A stretch of DNA of 64,000 bases from Clostridia bacterium (lineage in GTDB: Bacteria > Bacillota > Clostridia > Christensenellales > Aristaeellaceae), in NCBI GenBank assembly GCA_017484085.1, contig JAFUTW010000013.1:95572-159571 (forward strand), in the 5' to 3' direction. How positions within the stretch are numbered: position 1 is the stretch's first letter; every line of letters begins with the position of its first letter. Of this stretch, positions 1 through 9,024 are shown piece by piece. The notes beneath the pieces were generated by a model. The model had not been told where the DNA came from, ran no database searches, and was given only the letters and a program-made list of their open reading frames with translations. A program made the position numbers and the translations under genes.

Positions 1-490
1 TTGCCGGTGATCTCGCCGGAATAGAAGCCCAGCGCTTTCAGCTTGTTCTGCACGTCGGCCACGGAGCCGGAGGTGTAGGAGGCGCCGGAAGAGCCGCCCA
101 CGCTGCGCAGCTTGGACATCGTCTCGGAGCCCAGCACGCCGTCTGCCGTGAGGCCGTACTTCTTCTGGAAGGCCTTGATGGCCGCGACCGTCTTCGTGCC
201 CGCGTTGCCGGTGATCTCGCCCGCATAGATGCCCAGCGCCTTCAGCTTTTCCTGCGCTTCGGCGATGGAGCTCTTGCTGCCGGTGGAAGCGGAAGAAGAA
301 CCGGAGCTGCTGCCCTTGTAAACCGAGTTCAGCTTCTCAACGGTCTTGCTGCCCGCGACGCCGTCCGCCGTGAGGCCGTAACGCTTCTGGAAGGCCTTGA
401 TGGCCGCGACCGTCTTGTCGCCCGCATGGCCCGTGATCTCACCGGAATAGATGCCCATCGACTTCAGCTTGGTCTGTACATCCTTGATCG
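1..490 (-). repeat. Tandem peptidoglycan-binding modules
   Basis: Three in-frame units lie at about 315-490, 95-270 and 1-65 (cut by the edge), separated by Ser/Gly-rich linkers. The repeat is visible in DNA as well as protein: a GTGATCTC string recurs at 433, 211 and 7. High DNA similarity between units suggests recent duplication or gene conversion. Confidence 0.75.
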
Positions 491-965
491 TGGAAGCCGA
501 TACGGAAGAACCGGAAGAAGAGCTGCTGCCGGAGGAGCTGCTGCCCTTCGCCTCGTTGCGCTTCTTCTGGTTATAGAGACCCACGCGCTTGGTGGGCAGA
601 TTGCCGTCCTTTACACCGAACAGCTTGCTCGCCTGCGTCGCGCTCAGGATCTTCACATAGGTGTCATCCCCGTCCGTCTGGCAGATCCAGCCGGTGAGCA
701 CATCACCCTCATAGCCGCGGTAGCGCACCTGCACGAAGGTGCTGTGCCCGCTGGTCTTGGAGTTTACGACGTAGACACAGGCCTTGTTCGCGATCAGGTC
801 GATCACAGCAGCGCTGGTAGAACCGCTCTCGCGGACGCGGATCTTGTCCTGCGTCTGTCCGTAGACTTTGCTGTAGCTGGCGGCAAAAGCCGGAACGGCA
901 AGAACCGTCAGGAGAACTACCAGCAGCGCCATGCCGAGAATGTGCTTGCCTGTCCTGCTCTTCAT
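1..965 (-). CDS. Exported SH3 / peptidoglycan-binding repeat protein (3' end outside window)
   Basis: The frame opens at an ATG at 965 behind an AGAGGGG ribosome binding site and stays open to the left edge, so the C-terminus is missing. Residues 1-28 are a signal peptide ending AFA. Residues 30-100 look like a bacterial SH3 domain (KIRVRESGSTSAAVIDLI). A Ser/Gly linker follows, then at least three peptidoglycan-binding (PF01471-type) modules with the signature GIYSGEITG...TVAAIKAFQK...GLTADG. Such proteins bind cell-wall glycan outside the membrane. No catalytic domain is visible, but one could lie beyond the edge. It is monocistronic behind its own promoter. Confidence 0.85.
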   Translation of the reverse strand, partial: MKSRTGKHILGMALLVVLLTVLAVPAFAASYSKVYGQTQDKIRVRESGSTSAAVIDLIANKACVYVVNSKTSGHSTFVQVRYRGYEGDVLTGWICQTDGDDTYVKILSATQASKLFGVKDGNLPTKRVGLYNQKKRNEAKGSSSSGSSSSSGSSVSASTIKDVQTKLKSMGIYSGEITGHAGDKTVAAIKAFQKRYGLTADGVAGSKTVEKLNSVYKGSSSGSSSASTGSKSSIAEAQEKLKALGIYAGEITGNAGTKTVAAIKAFQKKYGLTADGVLGSETMSKLRSVGGSSGASYTSGSVADVQNKLKALGFYSGEITG

Positions 966-1045
966 GTCCGTTATCCCCTCTTTCGAATCTGTGCGGAGCG
1001 TATGCAAAATGGGCATAGCTGTCCGCATGCAATCGTCTTGTGGCG

Positions 1046-1074
1046 ATTTTATTACAATTCTGTTAATTTGTCAA
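1046..1074 (-). promoter_or_regulatory. Sigma-A promoter of the SH3/PG-binding gene
   Basis: On the minus strand TTGACA (1069-1074) and TAAAAT (1046-1051) are separated by exactly 17 bp. The implied leader is about 75 nt. Confidence 0.75.
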
Positions 1075-1146
1075 TCGCTTTTTATTATTTTGATTCAAAC
1101 CGGCCGTTTTTTATTAAACGGCCAGCCATTGTTTGTTTCGCAAATA

Positions 1147-1173
1147 GAAAAACCCGTGCTTTACGGCACGGGT
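1147..1173 (-). terminator. Rho-independent terminator of the nucleotidyltransferase gene
   Basis: Arms 1152-1159 and 1166-1173 (ACCCGTGC/GCACGGGT) form an 8-bp stem followed on the minus strand by a run of T. Confidence 0.85.
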
Positions 1174-1186
1174 CGCAGATTGCTTA

Positions 1187-2092
1187 TCAGTCGTGGAGCG
1201 TCGCGGGATACACGCCGCTCTCGTGCAGCGCCTTCAGGTCCGCCTGCACGGTCGGCTTGTCCTCCTTGTAGGTCACGCCGAACCACTGCGCGTCGGTCGT
1301 CAGCATCGGCACCGTGAGGTCGCCCTTCTGCATCAGCGCATCCACCGCGGAAGGCAGCAGGCATTCACCCTTGATGTTGTCGGGCGCCAGGTCCTTCAGG
1401 AAATCCTCGAAATAGGTCTGCAGCTTGCCGAAGATCCACGGCGTGAAGCCCCAGAAGTTCATGCTGACGGGCGCCAGCGGATCCAGCAGCACGCCGGGTT
1501 CGCCTTTTTCGATGTCGCGGATCTCGCCGTTCTCGCAGAGCTTGATCTTGAAGGTCTCGGTGACCTTGGCGAGGTTGCCGTCCTTCGCGGTGCAGACGCC
1601 GCGCGTGACAGTGCCGTTCTTGGATACGGTGTTGCGCAGCTGGTAGCCCACGATCGTGGCCTCTCCCTCGGGGGCGAGGGTCTGCAGCTTGTCGTAGATG
1701 GATTTGTAAGCCGATACGCCGTAGTAGTCATCCGCGTTGATGACCGCGAACGGCTGATGGATCGCGTCCTTCGCGCACAGCACGGCGTGCACGGTGCCGA
1801 AGGGCTTTACGCGCTCCTCCGGGATCTTATAGAAGGAAGGAACGCTGGAAAAGTCCTGGAAGACGTAATCGACCTTCACCTTTTTCGCGATGCGGTCGCC
1901 GCAGATGCCGGCCACCAGCTCCTGCATGCCCGGCTTGATGACGAAGACCACCTGGTCGAATCCGGCGCGGATCGCGTCGTAGATGGAGTACTCCATCAGG
2001 ATCTCGCCGTTCGGGCCCAGCCCATCCACCTGCTTGTTTCCGCCGTAACGCGAGCCCATGCCCGCAGCCATGATTAAAAGCGCAGCGCCCAT
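1187..2092 (-). CDS. NTP-transferase-family sugar nucleotidyltransferase
   Basis: This 301-residue protein begins MGAALLIMAAGMGSRYGG, a form of the GxGxR nucleotide-binding loop of NDP-sugar pyrophosphorylases (PF00483). VINADDYYG near residue 105 matches the metal-binding aspartate region. Family members join an NTP and a sugar-1-phosphate to give an NDP-sugar and pyrophosphate; the sugar cannot be read from sequence. The ATG at 2092 is chosen because GGGAGG lies 8 nt upstream; an in-frame ATG at 2098 is too close to it. The length is somewhat greater than classical UTP-glucose-1-phosphate enzymes and it lacks their usual KP after the loop, so GalU is not assigned. Confidence 0.8.
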   Translation of the reverse strand: MGAALLIMAAGMGSRYGGNKQVDGLGPNGEILMEYSIYDAIRAGFDQVVFVIKPGMQELVAGICGDRIAKKVKVDYVFQDFSSVPSFYKIPEERVKPFGTVHAVLCAKDAIHQPFAVINADDYYGVSAYKSIYDKLQTLAPEGEATIVGYQLRNTVSKNGTVTRGVCTAKDGNLAKVTETFKIKLCENGEIRDIEKGEPGVLLDPLAPVSMNFWGFTPWIFGKLQTYFEDFLKDLAPDNIKGECLLPSAVDALMQKGDLTVPMLTTDAQWFGVTYKEDKPTVQADLKALHESGVYPATLHD

Positions 2093-2128
2093 AGTCATAT
2101 CCTCCCGTAGGTTTATTGTTTCACCGGT

Positions 2129-2157
2129 ATTATAAACCGTTTGGCCGGGGAGGGCAA
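2129..2157 (-). promoter_or_regulatory. Promoter of the nucleotidyltransferase gene
   Basis: Minus strand TTGCCC (2152-2157), 17 bp, then TATAAT (2129-2134). The rest of the gap 2093-2330 shows only AT-rich DNA with no recognisable gene or hairpin. Confidence 0.65.
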
Positions 2158-2330
2158 CAACTCCGTGTGAAAAGTCCATATATCAGAAAAACACTCAAAG
2201 GGGTTGTGCGACCATCAATACTCGGCCATTTTTCTAATATCTCCACAGCATTTAATGGTGGATATGCTAACGTCAATGTTGGTACCTTTCAAGTTTTTAT
2301 TGTTCTCATCAATGCAGGATTTAGGGTTGA

Positions 2331-3206
2331 TTAACGGTTTTGTTTGACAATATCTTGAAATACATTTCTAAAGTAACTTTCTTCCATGAGCATTTTTCGT
2401 ACTTGTGGAGTTAAGTAATCTAATGTTGTAACTGCAATGCCCTTGATTTTGATATGTTTCTCCTCACTATCTTCTTCACCAGTAGACCAAGCCCTAAACC
2501 GGACCACATTTAGTTTTACCATCAGCCAGTTATATTTCATGCTTGTCCTTTGTTTCCAAAATAACTTAGATATACATTGCCGAAGTTCACTGATTAACCC
2601 ATGTTCAACTACTCCTCGTGTAACAGTTGCATTTCTTAATTGAATTCTGTCATTTGTAGTTGCAAATTGATTATGAGCATGATCTCCAAGTATGTGAATG
2701 TAGTAGATTAGTTTAGACATCTCTATACACTCTTCAGTGTATTTCTCTTTCCCTGATCTGTATGTATCTACAGGAAAGCCAAACACCTTGCTAACAGTAG
2801 CAAGTAAGATGTTTTGCCTTAATGCCCACTTTTCTTTATAAGGATAATACTTATAATCCCAACCCAAGTGTGTGTACATCTCATGGTTCTCTTCCGGGAC
2901 ACTGATCTCATTTATTGACTTCGGCAAGCCTTCAACCTTGCAATCTTCATTCAGCTCATCTAACCATTTTTGTCCTTGATTTCCCATTTGATCTATACAC
3001 AAGTAAATAGCGTCTTCTAAGTATCCAAATAATACGGTGGGTGAATTACCATGCTTCTTCGGGTCTTTATCAACTTCCGAAAGCTCCACACCCAAGAATA
3101 TCTGTTCCAACTCTTTTTCATGCTGGGCACCGACACCTGCCACGCACAACGAGCTGAGCATTATAAGCATCGTAGCAACCAGTATACCTACACTCTTTTT
3201 CATCAC
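2331..3206 (-). CDS. Exported all-helical protein, possibly metal-dependent hydrolase-like
   Basis: The 291-residue product has a signal peptide (about residues 1-27, ending VGA) and a helical body. HEMYTHLGW (near residue 108) and YYIHILGDHAHN (near 170) recall the His/Asp metal-ligand pattern of zinc-dependent phospholipase C and S1/P1-type proteins, but the match is too weak to assign activity. Its ATG overlaps the stop of the upstream lipoprotein gene by 4 bp, so translation is probably coupled. Codon use is AT-rich, unlike almost all neighbours, which suggests acquisition together with its partner. I do not recognise a named family. Confidence 0.75.
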   Translation of the reverse strand: MMKKSVGILVATMLIMLSSLCVAGVGAQHEKELEQIFLGVELSEVDKDPKKHGNSPTVLFGYLEDAIYLCIDQMGNQGQKWLDELNEDCKVEGLPKSINEISVPEENHEMYTHLGWDYKYYPYKEKWALRQNILLATVSKVFGFPVDTYRSGKEKYTEECIEMSKLIYYIHILGDHAHNQFATTNDRIQLRNATVTRGVVEHGLISELRQCISKLFWKQRTSMKYNWLMVKLNVVRFRAWSTGEEDSEEKHIKIKGIAVTTLDYLTPQVRKMLMEESYFRNVFQDIVKQNR

Positions 3207-5080
3207 TTTATCTCTTCAAATTCAGCTTTATCTAAAACCAACCATTCTTTTGAGTTTTTAACCTTAAAATGATTTGTGTAAACTACGTCATCATCTGAAC
3301 CGAAGCATTCTATACGAACTATTACTTCTTTTGCTTTCTTGAAATCATAGTTTTCCATCGTTTTACTATGATATGTTGCGAGGAAACTTGTTGTATCAGC
3401 TTTATTTTTTCTTTCGACTTTTGTGATAATCCAATCATCAACATAAATCGTTTTCTCCATCGCTTCCTGCAGAATAACTGTCATTCTCGTATTCGGAGTA
3501 AGATAGTTCGCAGGCATAATAATATCTTTGCCCGTATAACTAATACTGTATCGTTCCTGATTGGCACCATGATATCTCTCAATCATTGGAATGCTAATGA
3601 ACAGAGGCTTCCTGTCCACATAGAGCACTTCTTCCATCTCCTGGATTTCGGAATCACTAAAGCCAAGTTGGTTTGCAAGTGCATAGAGAAGATCGAGGTT
3701 AAGCTTTAAAGGTTCGTATACTGGTGGTATTTCTGTTTCTCTTTCGATCTGTTTTTGTTTGTTGAATGCCTCTATATGCTTTTTCTTTGCATCCGACGCA
3801 CCCTTTGGAATCTCTTCAGGTATAATATCTAATTCATATTCATTGTTTAGCTTTAGCTGTTCGGCTTTTAACTCATTTGCATTCTCCAAAGCTATTTTAT
3901 AGGCTTTTTTAAGATAAGAATTGTCTTGTGTCCGCGCACAAAGATCAATATATGTCTGAGCTGCAAAATATCGAAGCGCCCAATCTTTCTTTATTTCAGT
4001 GTTGCTGATAATCTGATTTGCATATTTCTCAGCAGTCTCGATATATGCGGCATCGTCATACACTTGGCTCGCTGCACCAATAGCAATAGGCAAGACCTTT
4101 GCCAACTCATAATCTTGCCGAAAAATACCAATTTCTAAGTCTTCATATCTTTGAATTGCCTGCAGACATTCTGTGTATTCGTGATTATCATAATGTGCTC
4201 TCGCCCTAGAAAGCCAGTACTGTCCGAATCCCTCATATTCATACTCATGTGTTTTATAAAAATATACACGAGATGCAGGGCTGGCTTCCTCTGTTTTCTT
4301 CTCATCCCATTCAACCAATTTATCCACGTTCTTTTCTGTTAAGGTTAACTCATCGGGAAGCGTATATCCCTTTACTACTTCGACCATATACATGAATGTT
4401 TGCTTGCGCAGGGAATGAATAGTATCGCTCTCGTCATCATCTAACGACCATGAGTCCTCCAAAAATGTTTGTTCCGCAGCACTCATCCCTGAGGTATAAC
4501 TGCTGACAGAATCAATCGCCATATAGACAACTGATGAAACAAGAGATGCTATGTTCATTGAGCTGACTGCGCTAAGCAAACCAATCGGGTTTGGAATAGC
4601 ATTTCGCATTGCTTGTGCTTGGTTTTGCTCGTATAGATATTGGAGTCTTTCTCTTTTGATTAATAACTTCTCAAATTCGTGCAGTCGATCAAGCAAGTCA
4701 TCATAATGAGCTTCCGTGAAATCATTCACCGTACTCGGATTAACATCATTAATCAACGATGTATAAACCTGATCAATATAAACACGATTATTCTTCTTCG
4801 CCAGAATCTCTTGCGTAATATACGCCAGATAATTAAGCATATTCAATGAGTTCTTTTGCTCACCAGTCAGTCCATTTATAACTTCCGAAGAGCTGACAAC
4901 AATTGTTTCGGTTTCGTTTTTTTCATTTGATGGTGCCAATGAAACTTCAACCGTCTGCTCTGGTGAGGGAGTAGTAACAGCTACTTCAACTGCTGTGTTA
5001 TTCGAACTGCATCCCAAAAGGGAACAGACTCCGAATACCATTGTCAGTAATAATGCCGCTTTCCATTTTCTATATCTCAT
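3203..5080 (-). CDS. Large lipoprotein of unknown function with helical-repeat-like middle
   Basis: The start at 5080 is set by GGAGG 8 nt upstream; it gives 625 residues beginning with a classical type II signal and lipobox SLLGC. After a Ser/Thr/Glu-rich spacer the protein is mostly helical; residues about 290-430 (ALRYFAAQTYIDLCART and similar) look like tetratricopeptide-type helical hairpins, and the last 150 residues are predicted beta-rich. It is the only clear lipobox protein in the window. The gene is AT-rich and lies in an operon with the exported protein downstream (ATGA overlap). The two may work together at the cell surface; function is unknown. Confidence 0.78.
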   Translation of the reverse strand: MRYRKWKAALLLTMVFGVCSLLGCSSNNTAVEVAVTTPSPEQTVEVSLAPSNEKNETETIVVSSSEVINGLTGEQKNSLNMLNYLAYITQEILAKKNNRVYIDQVYTSLINDVNPSTVNDFTEAHYDDLLDRLHEFEKLLIKRERLQYLYEQNQAQAMRNAIPNPIGLLSAVSSMNIASLVSSVVYMAIDSVSSYTSGMSAAEQTFLEDSWSLDDDESDTIHSLRKQTFMYMVEVVKGYTLPDELTLTEKNVDKLVEWDEKKTEEASPASRVYFYKTHEYEYEGFGQYWLSRARAHYDNHEYTECLQAIQRYEDLEIGIFRQDYELAKVLPIAIGAASQVYDDAAYIETAEKYANQIISNTEIKKDWALRYFAAQTYIDLCARTQDNSYLKKAYKIALENANELKAEQLKLNNEYELDIIPEEIPKGASDAKKKHIEAFNKQKQIERETEIPPVYEPLKLNLDLLYALANQLGFSDSEIQEMEEVLYVDRKPLFISIPMIERYHGANQERYSISYTGKDIIMPANYLTPNTRMTVILQEAMEKTIYVDDWIITKVERKNKADTTSFLATYHSKTMENYDFKKAKEVIVRIECFGSDDDVVYTNHFKVKNSKEWLVLDKAEFEEIK

Positions 5081-5120
5081 TATTCTTTCCTCCGCTACCG
5101 CAAATATGTATCGCTTTGTG

Positions 5121-5149
5121 ATTTTACTACAATCCGACATTCTTTTCAA
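5121..5149 (-). promoter_or_regulatory. Promoter of the AT-rich lipoprotein operon
   Basis: Minus strand TTGAAA (5144-5149), 17 bp, TAAAAT (5121-5126), followed by the GGAGG site used by the lipoprotein gene. Confidence 0.65.
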
Positions 5150-5156
5150 TTAAACC

Positions 5157-5192
5157 CATCCGCCTCCCCGGGCTTTCCCGGAGAGGCGGATG
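5157..5192 (-). terminator. Terminator hairpin downstream of cellobiose phosphorylase
   Basis: Sixteen-base arms at 5157-5172 and 5177-5192 pair with one mismatch around a 4-base loop. A short T-rich stretch follows on the minus strand, so termination is likely but the U tract is weak. Confidence 0.65.
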
Positions 5193-5199
5193 CTTTTCT

Positions 5200-7626
5200 T
5201 TATTCGATTACGCACTCCACGCTGTGCTCGCCTGTGCCGGCGGGGATCAGCGTTCCGGCAAGCGGCTGTCCGTCCAGCGTCAGGCGGACCGTTCCCTTTT
5301 CGTCGCCGGAGCGGTTTACGATGTGGATGTGATAGGTCGCGCCGCGGAACCGCCGCGTCAGCGTCACCTCCGGCAGGCTGGCCGGCAGGCAGGGGTCTAC
5401 GCGCAGGCCGTCGTAATCGGGCTTGATGCCCAGGATCCCCTGCGATACGGCGTAGAAGCTCCAGGCGGAGGTGCCCGTCAGCCAGCTGTTCTTGGCCTCG
5501 CCGAAGCGCGGCGCATACGGGCCGGCCACCATCTGGCTGTAGACGTAGGGCTCCGTGCGGTGCAGCTGCTGGTCCTCGATGTAGGCGGGACAGGTGCGCC
5601 GGTACAGGTCAAACGCTTTTGCACCGTGGCCCAGCGCCGCCTGCGCCAACACCACCCACGGGTTGTTGTGGCAGAAGATGCCGCCGTTCTCCTTGTATCC
5701 AGGCGGATAAGAGGAGATTTCGCCCAGCTCCAGGTGATAGCGCGTATAGGGCGGCGTCAGGATGGCGATGCCGTAGCGGCTGAGCAGCCGCTGCTCCACG
5801 GAATCCAGCGCCTTCTGCGCGTATCCCTCCTTCACGCCCACGCCCGCCATGACGACAAAGCCCTGCGGCTCGATGTAGATCTGGCCCTCCTCGTTTTCGC
5901 GGGAGCCGATCTTCTGCCCGTAAGCGTCGTACGCGCGCAGGAACCACTCGCCGTCCCAGCCGGAGGTGAGGATCGCCTGCTCCATCTCATCCCGCCAGGT
6001 CTCGGCCTCAAGCGCTTCCTCTTCCAGCCCCTGGATCCGGCAGATCGCCGCGTAATCGGGCGCGACGGCGCAGAACATGCCCGCGATGAAGACGCTCTCG
6101 GCCACGCCCGATTCGAAGTTCGCCGTGGTCTGGAAGCTTTCGCCCGGCTCCCTGGAGAAGCAGTTGAGGTTGAGGCAGTCGTTCCAGTCCGCCCTGCCGA
6201 TGAGGGGCAGGCCGTGGGGGCCGCGGTGCTCCCGCGTGTAGCGCAGGCTGCGGCGCAGGTGCTCCATCAGGGGCTCGGCCAGCTTATCGTCATTGTCAAA
6301 CGGGACGGATTCCCGCAGGATCGTGGTGTCTCCCGTTTCCTTTATATAGGCGGCAACGCCCAGGATGAGCCACAGCGGATCGTCGTTGAAGCCGGAGCCC
6401 ACGCCCAGGTTGCCCCGCTTGGTCAGCGGCTGGTACTGGTGATAGGCGCTGCCGTCCGGGAACTGGGTCGCCGCGATGTCCAGGATGCGTTCCCTCGCCC
6501 GCTCCGGGATGAGGTGAACGAAGCCCAGCAGATCCTGAGTGGAATCGCGGAAGCCCATGCCGCGGCCGATGCCCGATTCGTAGTAGCTTGCCGAGCGGCT
6601 CATGTTGAAGGTGACCATGCACTGGTACTGGTTCCAGATGTTGACGGCGCGGTCCAGCCGCTCGTCGCCGCTCTGCACGCGCAGCACGGAGAGCAGGCCG
6701 CTCCAGTACTCCCTCAGGGCTTCGAAAGCGCCGTCGAACTTCTCCTCCGTGTCAAAGCGGGCCAGCAGCGCAGCTGCAGGCGCCTTGTTGATGACGTTCG
6801 GCGCCGTGAACTTCTCCGCCTCCGGGTTCTCGCAGTACCCCAGTGTGAAGATGAAGCAGCGCCGCTCGCCCGGGGCCAGCGTAAAGCGCAGGTTGTGGCT
6901 GCCGATAGGCGCCCAGCCGCTGGCAACGCTGTCATGCGCCCTGCCCTCTTCCACCGCCGCGGGATCATCAAAGCCACGGTAGGCGCCGAGGAAGCTCTCC
7001 CTGTCCGTGTCAAAGCCGTCCACAGGCGCGTTCACCGCGTACACGGCAAAGTGATTGCGCCGCTCGCGGTACTCCGTCTTGTGGTAAATGGCGCTGCCTT
7101 CGATCTCCACCTCGCCCGTGGAGAAGTTGCGCTGGAAGTTGGTGGAATCGTCCTGCGCGTTCCACAGGCAGAACTCCACAAAGCTGAACAGGGAGATCTC
7201 TTTCCCCTTCCCGCCTGCGTTCACCAGTTCCACCTTCGTCACCAGCGCGTCGGCGCCGCGGGGCACCATGGACGTCTGGGTCACCGAAAGGCCGCCGCGC
7301 TCGCCGCGGATGCGCGTGTACCCCATGCCGTGCCGGCACTCGTAAGCGTCCAGCTGTGCGCGCACGGGCATCCAGCCCGGCGTCCACACGTCGCCGCCGT
7401 CATTGATGTAGAAGTACTGTCCGCCCGCGTCCGTCGGCACGTTGTTGTAGCGGTAGCGCGTGAGGCGCAGCATGCGCGCGTCACGGTAGAAGCTGTAGCC
7501 GCCGGAGGTGTTGCTCATCAGCGTAAAAAAGGCCTCGCTGCCCAGGTAGTTGATCCAGGGAGAGGGGGTATCGGGCCTTGTGATGACAAATTCTCTGTTT
7601 CTGTCGTCATATGTGCCGTACTGCAT
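5200..7626 (-). CDS. cbpA: Cellobiose phosphorylase, GH94
   Basis: The 808-residue cytoplasmic enzyme phosphorolyses cellobiose to alpha-glucose-1-phosphate and glucose, saving one ATP equivalent. It is colinear with clostridial cellobiose phosphorylases from the N-terminus ([23 protein letters not shown]) through [20 protein letters not shown] and [12 protein letters not shown], which holds the catalytic general-acid aspartate (the Asp of the ADWND segment, about residue 480-483). Length is normal for the family. The ATG at 7626 is chosen because GAAAGGGG lies 8 nt upstream; longer forms have no such site. It is transcribed divergently from a LacI gene and has an AAAACGTTTT operator just after its promoter, so it is probably induced with the ABC importer and beta-glucosidase across the divergence. 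Confidence 0.95.
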   Translation of the reverse strand: MQYGTYDDRNREFVITRPDTPSPWINYLGSEAFFTLMSNTSGGYSFYRDARMLRLTRYRYNNVPTDAGGQYFYINDGGDVWTPGWMPVRAQLDAYECRHGMGYTRIRGERGGLSVTQTSMVPRGADALVTKVELVNAGGKGKEISLFSFVEFCLWNAQDDSTNFQRNFSTGEVEIEGSAIYHKTEYRERRNHFAVYAVNAPVDGFDTDRESFLGAYRGFDDPAAVEEGRAHDSVASGWAPIGSHNLRFTLAPGERRCFIFTLGYCENPEAEKFTAPNVINKAPAAALLARFDTEEKFDGAFEALREYWSGLLSVLRVQSGDERLDRAVNIWNQYQCMVTFNMSRSASYYESGIGRGMGFRDSTQDLLGFVHLIPERARERILDIAATQFPDGSAYHQYQPLTKRGNLGVGSGFNDDPLWLILGVAAYIKETGDTTILRESVPFDNDDKLAEPLMEHLRRSLRYTREHRGPHGLPLIGRADWNDCLNLNCFSREPGESFQTTANFESGVAESVFIAGMFCAVAPDYAAICRIQGLEEEALEAETWRDEMEQAILTSGWDGEWFLRAYDAYGQKIGSRENEEGQIYIEPQGFVVMAGVGVKEGYAQKALDSVEQRLLSRYGIAILTPPYTRYHLELGEISSYPPGYKENGGIFCHNNPWVVLAQAALGHGAKAFDLYRRTCPAYIEDQQLHRTEPYVYSQMVAGPYAPRFGEAKNSWLTGTSAWSFYAVSQGILGIKPDYDGLRVDPCLPASLPEVTLTRRFRGATYHIHIVNRSGDEKGTVRLTLDGQPLAGTLIPAGTGEHSVECVIE

Positions 7627-7649
7627 CGTCGTATCCCCTTTCAAGGTCG

Positions 7650-7659
7650 AAAACGTTTT
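7650..7659. promoter_or_regulatory. LacI-type operator AAAACGTTTT at the cbpA promoter
   Basis: A perfect 10-bp palindrome extended as GAAAACGTTTTAG. It sits about 10 bp downstream of the -10 box, over the expected start of transcription, which suits repression by blocking. The same core recurs at 8903-8912. Confidence 0.7.
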
Positions 7660-7669
7660 AGTCGCCCTT

Positions 7670-7698
7670 ATCATACTGCCTCTCTTTTCCAAAATCAA
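7670..7698 (-). promoter_or_regulatory. Promoter of cbpA
   Basis: Minus strand TTGATT (7693-7698), 17 bp, TATGAT (7670-7675). Confidence 0.7.
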
Positions 7699-7792
7699 GA
7701 CCTGCGCCGGATTTTCCGCCGGCAATTTCTCATAATTCCTGTTTTTCTCTATCACGCAGGAAAATAACGCCGCATTTTATCGTTCATGTCAC

Positions 7793-7840
7793 TTGCCAAA
7801 GGTCCCTTTCTTTTTTATAATGAGAAGGCTAAACCGTTTT
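7793..7840 (+). promoter_or_regulatory. Promoter of the lacI gene with an imperfect operator
   Basis: TTGCCA (7793-7798), 17 bp, TATAAT (7816-7821). AAACCGTTTT at 7831-7840 differs by one base from the operator at cbpA and could give weak autoregulation. Confidence 0.65.
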
Positions 7841-7873
7841 CGTTTTCACGGACCCTGAGAAGGGAGGAAAACC

Positions 7874-8881
7874 ATGACACCAAGCATCCGGGATCTCGCC
7901 GCCGCCTGCGGCCTTTCCGTTTCCACCGTCAGCAAAGCACTCAACGGCTATTCCGACGTCAGCGAAAAGACGCGCGAGCAGGTCCGTCAGGCCGCCGAAA
8001 CGCTGGGCTACCATGCCAGCGCCATCGCCAGGTCCCTCAAGACAGGGCGCAGCTTCAACCTGGGCGTGCTCTATTCCGACGACACCGAAAGCGGCTTCAC
8101 GCACAATTACTTCGGGCCGGTGCTCCAGGCCTTCAAAAAGGAAGCCGAGCGCCGCGGCTACGACATCACCTTCATCTCCAAGGGCCAGCAGGGGATGAGC
8201 TACCTGCAGCACTGCAGCTTCCGCAGCCTGGACGGCGTGTGCATCGTCTGCTCCCACTTCTCCGATCCGGAGGTGCAGGAGCTGCTCTCCGGTCCGCTGC
8301 CCGTCGTTACCGTGGACTATGTCTTCAACAACAGGAGCTGCGTCCAGTCGGACAACCGCACGGGCATGGAGCTCCTCACCCGGTACGTCATCGCGCGCGG
8401 GCACCGCAGAATCGCGTACATCGCCGGCGACGACGGGGCGGTCTCCGGCCTGCGCGTCACCGCCTTCCGCCGCGTGCTGCACGAGGCGGGCATCCCGCTG
8501 CCGGAGGATTACCTGGCCGCCGGGCGCTACCACGATCCCGCGACCGCGCGGCGCGTGACCCGCAGGATCCTCGCCCTCCCCGAACCGCCGACCTGCATCC
8601 TGATGCCGGACGATACAGCCGCGCTGGGCGGAATGGACGCCATCCGCGCGGCCGGGCTGCGCATCCCGGAGGACATCTCCATCGCCGGCTTCGACGGCGT
8701 CCCCATCCTGCAGATGTGCAAGCCGAAGCTCACGACCGTGCGCCAGGATACCGAGACCATCGGCATCAGCGCGGCGCGCAAGCTCATCCACCTCATCGAG
8801 CAGCCGGACACCACCTTTACGGAGATCCTGTCCGTCCCCTGTGCCCTCCTGGAGGGTGAAACGGTATCCTCCTTGGTTTGA
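7874..8881 (+). CDS. LacI-family regulator of the beta-glucoside locus
   Basis: The 335-residue protein has an N-terminal helix-turn-helix with hinge helix (SIRDLAAACGLSVSTVSKAL) and a periplasmic-binding-protein-like effector domain from about residue 60. An AGGGAGG site precedes the ATG. It lies between divergent cbpA and the ABC importer, both of which carry AAAACGTTTT at their promoters, so it most likely represses both until a beta-glucoside or a derivative binds. The effector (cellobiose, glucose-1-phosphate or another sugar) is inferred from context only. Confidence 0.9.
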   Translation: MTPSIRDLAAACGLSVSTVSKALNGYSDVSEKTREQVRQAAETLGYHASAIARSLKTGRSFNLGVLYSDDTESGFTHNYFGPVLQAFKKEAERRGYDITFISKGQQGMSYLQHCSFRSLDGVCIVCSHFSDPEVQELLSGPLPVVTVDYVFNNRSCVQSDNRTGMELLTRYVIARGHRRIAYIAGDDGAVSGLRVTAFRRVLHEAGIPLPEDYLAAGRYHDPATARRVTRRILALPEPPTCILMPDDTAALGGMDAIRAAGLRIPEDISIAGFDGVPILQMCKPKLTTVRQDTETIGISAARKLIHLIEQPDTTFTEILSVPCALLEGETVSSLV

Positions 8882-8902
8882 TTTGTAAGTTTTTCACAAA
8901 CA

Positions 8903-8949
8903 AAAACGTTTTAGATTTTCTTGACATTGAAAACAGCCGGCGTTACAAT
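8903..8949 (+). promoter_or_regulatory. Operator and promoter of the beta-glucoside ABC operon
   Basis: AAAACGTTTT (8903-8912) lies 8 bp upstream of TTGACA (8921-8926), which is 17 bp from TACAAT (8944-8949). Both boxes are near consensus. Operator position differs from cbpA (upstream of -35 rather than over the start). Confidence 0.8.
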
Positions 8950-9024
8950 ACTGCCAGAAACGGACGGGGCACCCCGTCCCAAGTGACGGCAGAAGCCGAA
9001 ACAACTAAGGAGGTTCATTCAGCT

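Noticed and set aside
1-490. CRISPR-like or tandem DNA repeat array at the left edge
   Set aside because: The periodicity comes from in-frame protein modules of about 60 residues, not short direct repeats with spacers.
5224-7767. An open frame of 847 codons antisense to cellobiose phosphorylase
   Set aside because: It has no ribosome binding site or domain pattern, and such frames are common opposite GC-rich genes with strong third-position bias. The GH94 frame is beyond doubt.
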